The position numbers and the translations under genes are program-made. The notes under the pieces were generated by a model, which did not search any database, was not told the origin of the DNA, and saw only the letters and a program-made list of their open reading frames with translations. Of a stretch of 64,000 bases of DNA, positions 20,322 through 30,603 are shown piece after piece. Source of the DNA: Effrenium voratum (lineage: Eukaryota > Sar > Dinophyceae > Suessiales > Symbiodiniaceae); the NCBI GenBank assembly GCA_963377175.1, contig CAUJNA010001890.1:767815-831814 (forward strand), written 5' to 3'. Position 1 is the first letter of the stretch. Each line of letters starts with the position of its first letter.

Positions 20322-20906
20322 TTACTGGGGTTGGCTTGCAGGGTGATGCTGCTGGTCGCAGTTGAACATTGCAGGCGGCACGGGCTCCTTAGTTTTAGGG
20401 CATCGTTTTCCACACAAAAAGTAAGGTTTGGGGCACCTGCTTTCACCAAAAGGGCTATACCTATACCCCTAAGTAAGGGAAACCGCAAGAAACCGTACTT
20501 GATGCCATCCAGCAAACAAACACCACCGACAAGTGACAGTCAGACTGTGTCCTCTGAGTTGATCTTGCCCCATTCTTCACGTTTTTAGGTTACTTGGGCC
20601 TTCTGCCCTGCCAATTGCTGGAAGTAATCTTTCCGGTTACAGCGGCAGCTCACCAATGCTCACATGAGGCGAGGTATGGCTCTGGCTTTTTGCAAGATTT
20701 GAAACAGATCTTGCTTCTGGCTCCCCATCCGAGGCGTAGAACATTTGCTTGATCAACAAAAGGCCGAGAAGGAGACAAGGACATTCCCGAGAAGGATTCG
20801 GCTTTTGCAGTTTGAGCCCAGCAGTTTGAGTCCTCGAAGCAAGTTTCTTCTTGGGCTTCGCGGCCGGCCGCTTTGTCGCCCTCATCGCCGACGCTGTCCG
20901 CTTCAT
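20322..20906 (-). pseudogene. KRPAAK-motif gene copy broken by a 4-bp insertion
   Basis: Exon 20664-20906 is intact with a few substitutions (H to D, Y to S). In exon 20468-20322 an extra 4 bp after CCCCAGTA creates CAG TAA, ending the protein 48 residues into the exon and losing the acidic tail seen in the left copy. Confidence 0.6.
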
Positions 20907-21155
20907 ACTGCCACTGCTGCTCCTCTGCTCTTGACTGACTGCTGCTCTGCTGTTCCGCTATTCCTGCTGCCATCTCGGGCAAAGTAGTTTGGGTCCCTGA
21001 CTGGCGTTGGCCTTCAAGTTGGCAGCACTGCAAGCCAAACAACCCAGAGCGTGAAACAACCAAGTCCCACGAAAGTTCATTCTAGTGTAAACGAATATTC
21101 CCACTTGACAAGTCGGCGCAAGCCGGGATTGGCCCTGCACCAATAGAACCCACAC

Positions 21156-21311
21156 TGACATGGGGACTTAAGGGCAACCACTTTCAACTTGGCCGCCCAA
21201 GAGTCCCTGGTCTCGCAGGGAAGGACTAGGATTGCCCCAAGTGGCCCAAGGTCTCGGGTCCCTATGCCCAAATTTGCTTTGAGGTCCAACGGGGGGTCAA
21301 CAGCCTTCATA
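21156..21311 (-). CDS. exon following a B element
   Basis: Starts right after the B acceptor CATCCACAG; reads KAVDPPLDLKANLGIGTRDL and SWAAKLKVVALKSP; possible donor TGTCA|GTGTGG, though the frame runs on to 21077. Product unknown. Confidence 0.5.
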
Positions 21312-21445
21312 CTGTGGATGGTTGCGAAATCCAGAAATCGCACCACCTAAGAAACCCCACGGAATGACCAACGATGTCATAAAATCGCAAATACCAACCA
21401 ACTGTGATGGTTTCAACTCCATGGTTTCTGAAAAGGTTGTGCGAG
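21309..21445 (-). mobile_element. family B element
   Basis: TACTGTGGATGGTTGCGAAA is intact at the exon edge; the other TIR is decayed. Confidence 0.7.
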
Positions 21446-21533
21446 ACTCCTAGATGACTCGTAGGCATTCACAGTTCTCACAGAGTCCAAGGGGCTAGCG
21501 AACCAACCTTCGAAACGTTGGGAACATGGCTCG

Positions 21534-21655
21534 GTTGACGTTGGAAGGGGAGCAACAATTTACATATTATCAGTTAAGTGGTTGGATTTCAACCGTATAA
21601 GCAAAAATGTCAAATCGTTCCCAACAACAACCATGGAACCACCCTTCAAAAGCCT
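21534..21655 (+). mobile_element. family D element
   Basis: GTTGACGTTGGAAGGGGAGC start and CCCAACAACAACCATGGAAC end, shared with copies at 30.8, 36.4 and 53.3 kb. Confidence 0.75.
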
Positions 21656-22115
21656 TTAAGGAAAAATGGATGGTTGAGGAAAAATGGTTGGTTGACAAAA
21701 AATGGTTTCATGAAAACAAAGGTTGGTTATATGAAAACCATGATGGGACCAGTTGGCCCCAAACGAAGAACGGCCGTTCAAAGATTAAGAAGCTCAGTGT
21801 AGAGACCTAAAGGCCACAGCTTCTGAGATGCGGAGTTCGAGTCAAGGGCGCCCTCAAATCAATCGGCAACTGGCCCTTTTCAGGTTGGAAGATCCGGCAA
21901 CAGGACTTCAAACAGCCTGGAAGATCTGTTTTAAGCTTGCCAACTCCAGGAAAGAACTGCACGGGTCTTCAATGAAAACTCTGGAAAACCATGCAACATT
22001 TCCTTGAGGATTCCTTTTGGGACAAGCTCAAGATATGGGCTTGTCTTTAAATAGGGGGCTCCCAAAATGGTGGTTTCCTGAAAAAACACTAACTTGGTAC
22101 CCAAAAAAGACACAC

Positions 22116-22242
22116 CTTAGGTCCTCCGGTAGAGAGGTTAGAATAAGTTGGTACCCTTTTCTTTAGTCTATTTTAGTTGGGTCCCGAACCCTCCCCCCAA
22201 AAAAAGAAACGGGTGAGAAAGGGCACCTAGCTGGGGAGCTAG
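22116..22242 (+). mobile_element. family A element acting as intron 22121-22242
   Basis: CTTAG|GTCCTCCGG start; right end GGAGCTAG coincides with the next exon start. Confidence 0.75.
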
Positions 22243-22422
22243 TTGGGCTACTTGCCAACCAGCATACCCAGATGGCGGATCCATCAGTCAGAGAATTCCA
22301 CCGTGAGCCGGGCAGTGATGTTCGTGATCAGCGCTTCGCACGCAGACTGCCGGGGCCGAGGCTTGTTTTTGGCTTCGGATCCGGGGACCGTGGGGTTGCG
22401 ATTCGCCCCCATGAAAACAAAC
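22243..22422 (+). CDS. 180-bp exon starting at an A element
   Basis: Exactly 60 codons, phase 0 to 0, opening LGYLPTSIPRWRIHQSENST and continuing VMFVISASHADCRGRG, GLRFAPMKTN before GTTGGC. G/C-rich third positions. No family recognised. Confidence 0.55.
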
Positions 22423-22569
22423 GTTGGCTCAAATTAGATGACAACAAGCCTTAGGCAAATAATGGTGGTCTTGGAACCCCCATTGTTTTTGTGGTGGATT
22501 GAACCCCAGAGAAAAGAGGGTCCGAACTGAACTCATCCGGGTACCGGCCGGATTAGAAATAGGGGGGGT

Positions 22570-22665
22570 GGGGTGTTCCCTCCAAAAGTGGTCTGATTCC
22601 CGACAGTTCACCCAGGACACCCCTATTAACAAACAGGGGATTGATTTATATGGGTCAACACTAGG
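22570..22665. mobile_element. family I fragment
   Basis: TTCCCTCCAAAAGTGGTCTG and ACAGGGGATTGATTTATATG. Confidence 0.5.
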
Positions 22666-23069
22666 AGGGGGTCCCTAATTCCTCTTCTGAAGTTGGACAG
22701 ATCGCCAAAAGGGTCCTTGGTGCCTTCTAAGAGTACCGTAGGGATCGTTGCCTGCCCGAAACCCTGTCCATAGTTTAAGGTCATTTTGACCCTGGAGTAA
22801 GCAACCTGACTTGTTTCAAGGGGGAAGTGTCCCACTTCTGCGGCAAACCAGCATGTTGGACAATTCGCCAGTTTGATTCATCGGGGTACCGCCATTATGG
22901 GCTGTGCAACGAGGCGGCGACTTGAAAAGGCTCTAGCGCCTCGCAAACGCAGCCCCGCTGAGCAAAAAACACCGCACAACAACCCCCCCTGACGGCCATA
23001 ACAGCCTTCCTCGCGATCCGATCCGGCGATCCTTCGAGGTGGTGTTTGTGCCCGGGGGGGGGGGGATCG

Positions 23070-23108
23070 GGTTGCGATGGGTTGCGATGGGTTGCGATGG
23101 CTTGCGCC
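23070..23108 (+). repeat. GGTTGCGATGG tandem, three-plus units
   Basis: Three near-perfect 11-bp units just after a poly-G run at 23055. Confidence 0.9.
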
Positions 23109-23173
23109 AAACCGAGACAGCATAAATCCGGCCCCTGGAAATCCATTGGGCTGCGTGACTGGATTGCTCTCTG

Positions 23174-23291
23174 TCAGCTTTGGGCCGCGTCAAGGATCGA
23201 GCTGTCGGTGGACAGCATACGCGAGCAGTCAAGCAGGGTGCACTCAGTGGGGTGCTTGAACATGTACATCTTTGGAAGGTTCCCAGGCACC
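23174..23291 (-). CDS. terminal exon, unknown product
   Basis: Acceptor with a T-rich tract (TTTTTTGTCCTGGAG). Frame VPGNLPKMYMFKHPTECTLL ... SILDAAQS then TGA; about 80% G/C at third positions. Confidence 0.5.
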
Positions 23292-23749
23292 CTCCAGGAC
23301 AAAAAAAAGACCAACCAAAAAATATGGTAAGGTACCAAGCGACTCCAGGAAAGAACCAGGTGGTCAGGAAAAAACCTCCCGAGGTCGTAGCCATCACTTT
23401 GTAAAATACTGATTGTATGAACCCTTAATTATTTGAACCCATGGCCATTTCGGGGCCAAACTTGGTGATTGCCGGGTGTCCCATATCAAGCCACAAGTAC
23501 CCAATAAACGACGGGGTCATACCAGGGGATTCATACCGCCTTGGCTGCATGTGGGCCTTAGCTTGGGTGCTGTAGATCGGCAACAAGTTAAAGGTTTTGC
23601 TGGTTAAAAGGAAATATGAAGGGAATCCAAAAAGGTTAAAGTCTAAAGATCCAACCCAATAGCGGTAGAGTTAAAAGGTGGCTGCGGCCAGTCTCTTTCC
23701 GGTCTCCCGGGCAAAAAACTGATCGAACCCGGGGCAGCGGGGGGTCGAC

Positions 23750-23813
23750 CTCGCTTCTCCGTAAACAAGCAGCCTGCCTTAAGCTGCGACTCGATGTCCT
23801 TCTTGCTGTCCAC
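23750..23813 (-). CDS. 64-bp exon beside an F element
   Basis: CCAG|GTGGACAGC...GCGAG|GTCGAC; frame VDSKKDIESQLKAGCLFTEK. The acceptor is about 15 bp from the TIR of an F element. Confidence 0.45.
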
Positions 23814-23828
23814 CTGGCGTCGATTTGA

Positions 23829-23970
23829 GTCGCAATCAAAACCGATCCGTACTAAAATGGTCTACCCAAAACCATGTACAGGATTAAGAAGGCGGATATC
23901 CGCAGCTATTTATGGTTGGGATCATCCCTTGCTAAGCCTCATCTACCCGGGTTTTGATTGTGGCTCATTT
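23829..23970. mobile_element. family F element
   Basis: GAGTCGCAATCAAAACC and GGTTTTGATTGTGGCTCATT are inverted. Confidence 0.8.
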
Positions 23971-23971
23971 G

Positions 23972-24070
23972 GCCATGGGTCAAAAGCCAAATCGTACCCC
24001 TAGCGAACATCCGGCTCAATCCAACCACGAAAATAGGTTGTACCAATGGTTTTGACCCACAGCCATTTCC
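23972..24070. mobile_element. family P element
   Basis: GGCCATGGGTCAAAAGC and GTTTTGACCCACAGCCAT are inverted; shared with copies at 56.5 and 62.8 kb. It abuts the F element. Confidence 0.7.
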
Positions 24071-24403
24071 GGGCACTCCAACCATTCCTTCAACAAGCCT
24101 GGTTTAAAAAGCCGGAACATAGGACCCAATAAGGACAACACATGTTCCCCGGTCGGGCGTGGATTCTCTTCGGGTGGTTTGTACAAAACTCGCGGGATCC
24201 TCGGAGGAGCAACTGGATCGTTATGTGGAGCACACGTAACTTGCCAAAGCGAAAACGCAAGGTTAAAAGTTCTTTCTTCCCAGAACGAGTGGCACAACGA
24301 CGACATTGCTATTACCGTATACGTATACCTAAACCCTCAAAACTCCCTTCAAAACCTGGACTCTTACCCCAAAAATTACGAGTGAATTCCCGTTTTATTT
24401 TAG

Positions 24404-24708
24404 GTTTTGGGTCCATGTCGGCAGCATCACCTTCGTCGACTCGTGTCTTGTAGCTCCTTCAAAGCGCCCTTGGGGGCTGCGCCTCTGCCCGTTTTCAGCG
24501 CGCTTGGCCGGATACAGCCGGCGCAAACGTGCCATCCCATCCCCTCCATTTGCTTCAGGTCCCCTGCGGGAAAAAACAAAAGGACACGATGTCCAGAGTC
24601 TCCTGCTGACCCTACACAAATGGGGCCAGAACCTCGTAATTTTGGGCAAACACCCCCGTTTTAAAGGGTCAGAAGGGGACTCTAGGTCGAAATCCATTCC
24701 AGCTTTAA
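24404..24708 (+). CDS. two-exon gene end split by a C element
   Basis: Acceptor CCCGTTTTATTTTAG; exon 24404-24597 can read FWVHVGSITFVDSCLVAPSK. Intron 24598-24685 is the C element (GTCTCCTGC...GACTCTAG). A tail frame then runs to a stop: a short RNPFQL, or in another phase SKSIPALRPTGQTKKQ. Two frame pairs are self-consistent. The opposite strand also shows a bounded frame at 24431-24563. Confidence 0.45.
24591..24689 (+). mobile_element. family C element acting as intron 24598-24685
   Basis: CCAGAGTCTCCTGC and GGGGACTCTAGG ends. Confidence 0.65.
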
Positions 24709-24908
24709 GACCAACAGGTCAGACAAAAAAACAAAGCACCTACTCAATTGCGCAGCTTTAACCTTGTTGAGTTTGACTTTTGAGGATCCGGGTACCCCAG
24801 GTACCACCGGGACCGCTCCAGCCGTCCCGTGGAAACCTCAAAACCGTGCGACTGAGGATCCGGGTACCCTCCAAAATTCTAAGCTGCTGAGTGGAAGCTC
24901 ATCCCCAC

Positions 24909-25014
24909 CTCGGCGTAGTAGATGGTGGGCTTCAGGATGCCCAGGATCCCGTCGGGCAGCTTCAAGTTCAGAGCCTCGGCGGCTCGCGTTTCCCGTGCCG
25001 CGAAAGCGCGCGCG
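24909..25014 (-). CDS. 106-bp exon, unknown product
   Basis: Frame ALNLKLPDGILGILKPTIYY before donor GAG|GTGGGG; third positions almost all G or C. Confidence 0.5.
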
Positions 25015-26280
25015 CTTTTTTCCCGTGTGAGCCGAAGGCACTACCCAGAAAAACCAAGTCATAAAAAAAACAAAAATAAATAAAAAAAATAAAATCCTAA
25101 AAACAAAAACCTTGGGGGGGGGGGGCTATGGGGGAAGGTACTTTACTTGGCTTCCAACCAAACCAAACCAAGCAGGGATACATGGAGTCTCCTTCTGACC
25201 CTTTGAAGATGGTCGGTCATGACCCCTTTATTCCGGGTAGACCGACTCCAACTACCGATTAAAAAACAAAACAAAAAACAAATCCAGGTTGCAATCACCC
25301 ACTTTTTGGTTGGACTTTTGAGGAGTCAGGTCCGCGTTTCGAACACGCGCCAGTCGCAGCGCCTTATTTTCCACGAGGAACAGACTCCAGCAAACAAGCA
25401 GCGGCACGACAAACAACGCACGCGGGCAAGAAACCGACACACCGATGCACCTTTTTCCAAAGGCGCAGTCAAGCAACAAAGCATCCCCAACACGAAGCAG
25501 TCAAGCAAACATGAAGTAATCTGAAACGAGGGTACAGCTCGTGAACATGAAAACACACAACACTAAGTGTACCCAACCAACACCTTTCGTGCCGCAAAAA
25601 AACACACACCAACGCACCAAATCAAACCGAACCAACGCAACCAGGCCAAACACGCAAGAATACGCAAAGCAAACATACATGCAATCACGAAGAAGCAAGC
25701 AACGCAAGAAACGAAAACGCGCATGCGTGCGCGCGTAGCAAACAAGCCCTCACGCATGCCGGAACGCGGCCTTGCGTTAAACGCAAACTACCCTGCGCCT
25801 GCGCGCGTCCCCCCATCCGGGCGGAGTTCCAAGTGCATCCTTTTCTGGTCTTCCCCTGCCACAAAACGCACGGATCCCACGCCATTTAGCTTGGACCTGT
25901 TGAATGGGTTCCAAAACAAGCCTGAAACCTGTGGACTCCAGCAAACAATGGTCTTGGTTTCATTTCGTGGTGAAGATGTTCGCCCATCCACGGTACAGCG
26001 GTACTTGAAAAGTCTTGAAGTTGGAGCATGAGGTGCTCCTTGTCAGGCCGTTGTCAGTCCGGCCACAATTCCAACCGAGCGCTAGTGCTCGATCATCTTC
26101 CCTTAGGTTGGTCAGCTTTTTGGTGAAGTGAATGGATAGGCCCCACAAAGTCTGAACTTTTGGTTTACCTCGAAACTTGGCTTCCCAAACGCACTACCCC
26201 GGCAAGGGATCCACCCCAAGTGGTCAAATATGATTAGGACACATTGTGAGACAGGACTCCGCGCGGGTAACATGAAGCCG
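25015..26280. other. A/C-rich low-complexity stretch with element fragments
   Basis: 25380-25740 is strongly A/C-skewed. Family C (25180-25247) and family B (25925-25995) fragments are present. No gene supported. Confidence 0.6.
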
Positions 26281-26292
26281 CAACAAATGCTC

Positions 26293-26432
26293 ACTTGAGT
26301 CATAATCAAAACCTGGTATTAGAATGGTCCACCCACAACCATGTAAAGAAATAAGAAAGCGGCCGCAGCCACTTATGGTGGGGATTCTCCCTTACTAACC
26401 TTCATCTACCCGGATTTTGATTGTGGCTCACT
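26293..26432 (+). mobile_element. family F element
   Basis: GAGTCATAATCAAAACC and GGATTTTGATTGTGGCTCAC ends; the exon acceptor lies 13 bp further on. Confidence 0.8.
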
Positions 26433-26445
26433 TGCTTCTACACAG

Positions 26446-26780
26446 AACTTGATGAAACTAGACCCCCCCCGATCCCAAAAAGAAACGCCGTATTGCAGAC
26501 CACTCCAGCCATCAAAAACGCCTTCTTGGGCCATATGTTTCCGCCTCCTACCCCCGCCAAAAAAAACACCCCTTTAGTGAAATCGATTCCAACTCCAAAC
26601 CCAACCAGGGGAAAATACCAAAAAATATTCATTTCAGCAAAAAACCTCTTCACCCCTTCACCCCCTGCCCGCCTCACAGACAAATTCTCGGACTCCCTTT
26701 ACAAACAAGAACAACATATTCATTTCAGCAAATGGAAACCACTGGGGTCTGAATACGTCCAGCGAATGGAAGTACCCGGA
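26446..26780 (+). CDS. proline-rich exon, 111 codons
   Basis: Acceptor TTCTACACAG. The frame has Pro-rich tracts (FPPPTPAKKNTP, IPTPNPTRGKY, TPSPPARLTDKF) then QHIHFSKWKPLGSEYVQR, and ends at CCCGGA|GTCTCC, the left splice edge of a C element. After the element only two codons precede a stop. One of the longest non-repetitive coding stretches here; probably a disordered, basic region. Product unknown. Confidence 0.6.
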
Positions 26781-26878
26781 GTCTCCATGACCCAAATCAA
26801 AAATGGGTCCATGAGCCCTTTCTGTTGGGTAATGATCAAATACTGTTGATTTGATTTGGGTCAGAAGGAGACAGATAT
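26773..26878 (+). mobile_element. family C element acting as intron 26781-26874
   Basis: CCCGGAGTCTCCATGACCC start; right end GAAGGAGACAG decayed. Confidence 0.65.
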
Positions 26879-26883
26879 ACTGA

Positions 26884-27020
26884 CTAGGTTTTTTTTCAGT
26901 AGAGAGCTTAGAATAAGGATACCCGATTTTTTTCTTTCGTCTATTTTAGTAGGGTCCCGAACCCTCCCTCCCCCAAAAAAGTTGGGTGAGAGGTCGGGCA
27001 CCAATTGCTGGGGGACCTAG
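26884..27020 (+). mobile_element. family A element
   Basis: CTAGG...GGGACCTAG with CTGA on both flanks, a possible 4-bp duplication. Confidence 0.8.
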
Positions 27021-27164
27021 CTGAGGTCCCTGGACTGCCCGATTTTAGATCTCCCGTAAAAATTTCACTTCTAGTGGGTCAAATGGAAACTCCCACTCAG
27101 CACTACACAGCTAAAAGGCTAAGGAACCGGATGGCTGGATGGCAAGAGCGAAGCCACCAAGCAC

Positions 27165-27631
27165 TGAGGCGCAGGCCTCCCAAAGGTTTCCAAAGTTGAA
27201 GTACTTCTCGGAGACCACCAACTCGCACTCGAAGGCCGCGACCTGCTCCCTCAGCAGCCTCGAGAACGCTGCGAAGCGAACCAGCGAAGCGAGCCGCACT
27301 CGAACGGCACTCGAAGGGGCCTTGGGGTTGCAGACGTGGGGCACTGGGTGTGGATTGAGTCTATGTCATCCAGGAGTGCCCTTTCTCACCCTGTTTTGGT
27401 TGGGAGGGTTCCCCTACTAAAAAAGACTACATAAGTTGGTACCCTTATTCTAACCTCTCTACTGGAGGACCTAGGAGTGGATGGGCCAACAAAAAGTAAC
27501 CAAAGGCTATTGGGCAAGGCCAACAACGAATGATCCAACCCCCAAAAGGGACTGAAGTGCGAAACGGAACTCGATCGGAAGTGAGAAATTGAAGTTGACG
27601 TTGCAAGATCCGAAGAGAAGGCACCACTAGT
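27165..27631 (-). CDS. two-exon fragment with an exact A-element intron
   Basis: Exon 27471-27631 (TSGAFSSDLATSTSISHF ... WLLFVGPSTP) ends at CCTAG|GTCC. Intron 27361-27470 is the A element. Exon 27165-27360 (65 codons) continues in phase with FAAFSRLLREQVAAFECELV and SEKYFNFGNLWE. The second exon looks strongly coding. Family unknown. Confidence 0.6.
27361..27475 (-). mobile_element. family A element acting as intron 27361-27470
   Basis: Minus-strand copy; left TIR CTAGGTCCTCCAGTAGAGAG intact, other end decayed to an ATAG acceptor. Confidence 0.8.
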
Positions 27632-27642
27632 CTGGGAGTTAC

Positions 27643-27718
27643 TAAGATGAGTTGCCATCACCTCATTTTTTTTATGGTACTAAGATGAGTTGCCATCACC
27701 TCATTGACTTTTATGGTA
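27643..27718. repeat. 36-bp direct duplication
   Basis: ACTAAGATGAGTTGCCATCA occurs twice in direct orientation, followed by an (AT)n run at about 27740. Confidence 0.85.
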
Positions 27719-27890
27719 TCAAATTGCTTGACTCATATGATATATATATATATATTTGGTGAGTGTGCTGAATGTCATCCCCTTACAGATGGGAGAACAT
27801 CATGTAGGGTCAACCGCGCCAAACAAGAAAATAGTTCCGCCAAGCTTGGGAGGCAGGGTGGGGGCAAGGGGGGCTGATGATACATCTGGC

Positions 27891-27995
27891 TGTGGCTCAA
27901 AAACATGTACCAACATGGCACCTTGGTAAATGGAACCAGAGACTAAAACCTGCGTAACCCTGGCTCTTGAATCTTGAGCCGCACCCATCTTGAGC
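27891..27995 (+). mobile_element. family O element
   Basis: GTGGCTCAAAAACATG and TCTTGAGCCGCACCCAT; internal GACTAAAACCTG. Confidence 0.55.
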
Positions 27996-27999
27996 TAAA

Positions 28000-28120
28000 C
28001 TGGGTCCTCCAGTAGAGAGGATAGAATAAGGGTACCAACTTTTTTCTGTAGTCTATTTTAGTAGGGGAACCCTCCCAGCCAAACAGTTGGGAGAGAAAGG
28101 GCACTACTCGGGGACCTAGG
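28000..28120 (+). mobile_element. family A element
   Basis: Complete; CTGGGTCC and GGACCTAG ends, five bases after an O element. Confidence 0.85.
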
Positions 28121-28269
28121 CTGGAACTAGGACCCAAGCAAAACAAATTAAAAAATACTGGTTAGTGGAAAACAAAGAGATCCCCCCCCAAAAAAAATAT
28201 ATAAAAACATAATGAAAACAATTAAAACAAAAAAAAACAAGGAGCTAAGTCTGGGGAAGGTAAAACAAG

Positions 28270-28447
28270 AATCGAAGCAAAGCTCGTGTTCGGGGCAGCG
28301 GTCGTCTGCTTGGCAAACATGGGCCAAGTCATTTGGCCTTTCGACGGCTCGAAAAAGCCTCAGCCCCGAGCAGAAGATGCTTCACCAGGAAGAGCTGGGA
28401 ATCCATCATCTGGACCAGCGGCAGCACAGCCTGGCTTGAGCACTTGA
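28270..28447 (+). CDS. terminal exon, possible membrane segment
   Basis: Frame AKLVFGAAVVCLANMGQVIW (hydrophobic) then a Pro/Ser/Ala-rich tail ending QPGLST and TGA. Acceptor ACAAG. Confidence 0.45.
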
Positions 28448-28661
28448 GCACTTGCTTGATAAAATTGGACCACCGCCCATGCGAATCAGGTATGTTGTTA
28501 ACAGAAACCCCAGTTCATAAGTCCAGATCACTGGAATGTTGCGGAAAAAAATGGACGGGGACTTATGAACCAGGAATACTACCCACTTTTTCGAGGCATT
28601 GTTGCTTCATCATGAATTTCCTGCTAACCTACTCTGCAAGTGCAAGTGCAAGCACTGGGCC

Positions 28662-29001
28662 TCAAGGTCTCTTTGTACCTTGGCAGGATGGTTTTGGCAA
28701 GTGTCTTCTTAGAAGAAGACAAGTATACCTATTGAAGGGTCGGAGTATCCAAGCATGTCTTTGAAGGGTCAAAGCTGCTAGGTCCTCCAGTAGAGAGGTT
28801 AGAATAAGGGCACCCTCTATTTTTGAAGGGAACCCTCCCAACCAAACAGTTGGGAGAGAAGTCGGGCACTGGGGGACCCAGGGTACCTGCATGGCAGCTA
28901 CCAAGCGGTTCTTGGAAACTGTCTGCTTCCAACAGCGCTTGTACCCACCTGCGCCTGAACTCAAACGATTTGCGTCGCGTGAAATGACGCTTCCCGGGCA
29001 T
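28662..29001 (-). CDS. two-exon gene with an exact A-element intron
   Basis: Exon 28887-29001 begins with an ATG (MPGKRHFTRRKSFEFRRR), is basic and helical, and ends GCAG|GTACCC. The family A element forms intron 28778-28886, ending GGACCTAG. Exon 28662-28777 continues in phase (LTLQRHAWILRPFNRY) to a stop. Predicted product is 76 residues and very basic. Function unknown. Confidence 0.6.
28778..28886 (-). mobile_element. family A element acting as intron
   Basis: Internally shortened copy: CTAGGTCC at one end, GGGACCCAGG at the other. Confidence 0.85.
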
Positions 29002-29108
29002 CCAGAATCGTTCTAAGGGTTGATTCCTTGTCCATGCTTTCCAACCATGGTTCTTTTCGAAGACCGGATCCGTTTTCAGTGGATTTCCGGAGGTTTTCTA
29101 GAAAGAAG

Positions 29109-29253
29109 GATCCCTGGGAAGAATGGGGAAGGTAGCGCTAGAACCATAGCAGAATGGAAGGTTTATGGCCCGAAACTGTCACTAGCAATTGGTCCCGTTG
29201 CAATCATCACCGGCATGCCGAAGGCACCATCCCAAATGGACGGCCGTTGGAAG
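29109..29253 (+). CDS. 145-bp exon, unknown product
   Basis: Frame GSARTIAEWKVYGPKLSLAI continues to DGRWK|GTAAGG, a consensus donor. Strand moderately sure. Confidence 0.45.
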
Positions 29254-29269
29254 GTAAGGTCCCTGAACC

Positions 29270-29877
29270 CGTGGAATGTGGTTTGGTCCGAAGAACAGTA
29301 TAAGGATCAAAGCTGCGCGAATCTTCGCTGAGTTGCAGCAAGCTTCCTTGACTTTCAGAAGCATCTCCCTCATGTTCCCCTGCTAGCAATTCAATCCATT
29401 CGGAAACCTCACTTCGCCAACATACCAGACGGAAGCGGGCCGCGAGCGCGTGAAACGCCAGTCTGCCAGAATTTGCTGGACCGGATCCAAAATCCGTAAT
29501 CCACTTCGGTGGGGGGCAGGGTCCAAAACATACCCAAAGATCAACTGCAAGTTGAAGCAGAAACAACACGCCCCCTGGCTTCCTTTTAAAGCAATGACCC
29601 AGAAGGGGTTTCCTGTAAAGAGGATGCAACCAGTGGGGATGTGACTCAACAGAAGTGGCGACATCTGCCTGAGTATTGAAATGGAAAGCTACGGGCAGGG
29701 TGTCGCGGTTGCAACTGCACCCGCGCAAACCCTGGCGACGTGTGAAAACAGTGCTTCTTGGAGTCTCCATGACCCTTTAGACATGGGTCCATGACCCCTT
29801 TTTTGTGGGAATGACCCCATTTTTGGAGGGTTAGAAGGAGACTCCAGGTGTCTTGGGAAAATTAGAGGCTCACTTGC
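29270..29877 (-). CDS. two-exon fragment split by a C element; long second exon
   Basis: Exon 29844-29877 (SEPLIFPRHL) is followed by the C element as intron 29757-29843. The next exon runs from 29756 for about 160 codons, including CNRDTLPVAFHFNTQADVA, LFLLQLAVDLWVCFGPCPPP and SEVSEWIELLAGEHEGD. Its right limit (about 29270) is a guess, because a plus-strand exon lies just beyond. No family recognised. Confidence 0.55.
29757..29850 (-). mobile_element. family C element acting as intron 29757-29843
   Basis: CTTGGAGTCTCCATGACCC and GGAGACTCCAGG ends. Confidence 0.8.
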
Positions 29878-30008
29878 TGGGGGATGGCACAACAAACACA
29901 AAAAACACATATTTACCCCTTAAACGGTCGTCCCAAAAAGTGTAAAGTTCATGAACTCAGAAAGTGAGGAGAAAATCCTCTTGGACTTTCTGGCGCTTGA
30001 AAACTCAC

Positions 30009-30079
30009 CCCAACCCCGCCATCGCCTGCAGGCTTTCGTCACACCTCGGTAGGGCCCTCCTGGCCAAAGACTCCGACGC
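30009..30079 (-). CDS. 71-bp exon
   Basis: GCGCAG|...TTGGG|GTGAGT; frame ASESLARRALPRCDESLQAM, helical. Confidence 0.45.
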
Positions 30080-30217
30080 CTGCGCGCGGTTGAGATTGAG
30101 CGCACAAAAACACGATTGACTTTTGGTGAATGTTGACCGGTGTTTTCTTTTGTTTTAAGGTTATTATTATATATACTTTTAAGTAATACTAGGTTTATTA
30201 ATAGGACGTGTCCCCGG

Positions 30218-30302
30218 GTTTAGTGGGGAAGCAAACCACTTTTGGAGGGGAACACCCCCCTTATTCAACTGGGGTTGCTTAATATGGGGTCAACATTAGC
30301 TA
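30218..30302 (+). mobile_element. family I element
   Basis: AACCACTTTTGGAGGGGAAC and GGGGTTGCTTAATATGGGGT. Confidence 0.5.
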
Positions 30303-30467
30303 GACTGAACTTGGTGTGTCTTTTTGAAACCACCTTTTTTTGCAAAGACACACCTAGATAGAGACCACTATAAGTCCTATTGAACCAGGTAGCACCATCT
30401 AACATGGCAAACGGGAATGAACCTGATTGAAATCTCAGGAAAAGTCAAATGGGACCAGCACACCCCA

Positions 30468-30528
30468 CCCCAACAACTGCTTTTTGGACACTCGGGATTT
30501 TGAGCATTGGAAAAAGCAGTTGTTGGGG
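30468..30528. repeat. perfect 18-bp hairpin
   Basis: CCCCAACAACTGCTTTTT at 30468-30485 is exactly inverted at 30511-30528, with a 25-base loop. Confidence 0.95.
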
Positions 30529-30603
30529 GGCTCTGGGATGGTTTACACATGCAACGATATGTCCAGCGATAGAACTCAACGAAAAAACACAGGGACAAGA
30601 ATC

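Larger units (their letters stand above)
19021..21085 (-). repeat. right arm of the 4.65-kb inverted repeat
   Basis: Reverse complement of 16435-18500; runs from TAGTGTAGCTGCTGAGG to CATTCTAG. Confidence 0.95.

Noticed and set aside
24431..24563. Minus-strand exon DLKQMEGMGWHVCAGC with AG and GT edges
   Set aside because: Kept only as an alternative: the plus-strand model is bounded by a C element that splices in phase.
27950..27999. Minus-strand mini-exon SSRWVRLKIQEPGL beside an A element
   Set aside because: Sequence is part of the family O element, so the open frame is likely fortuitous.
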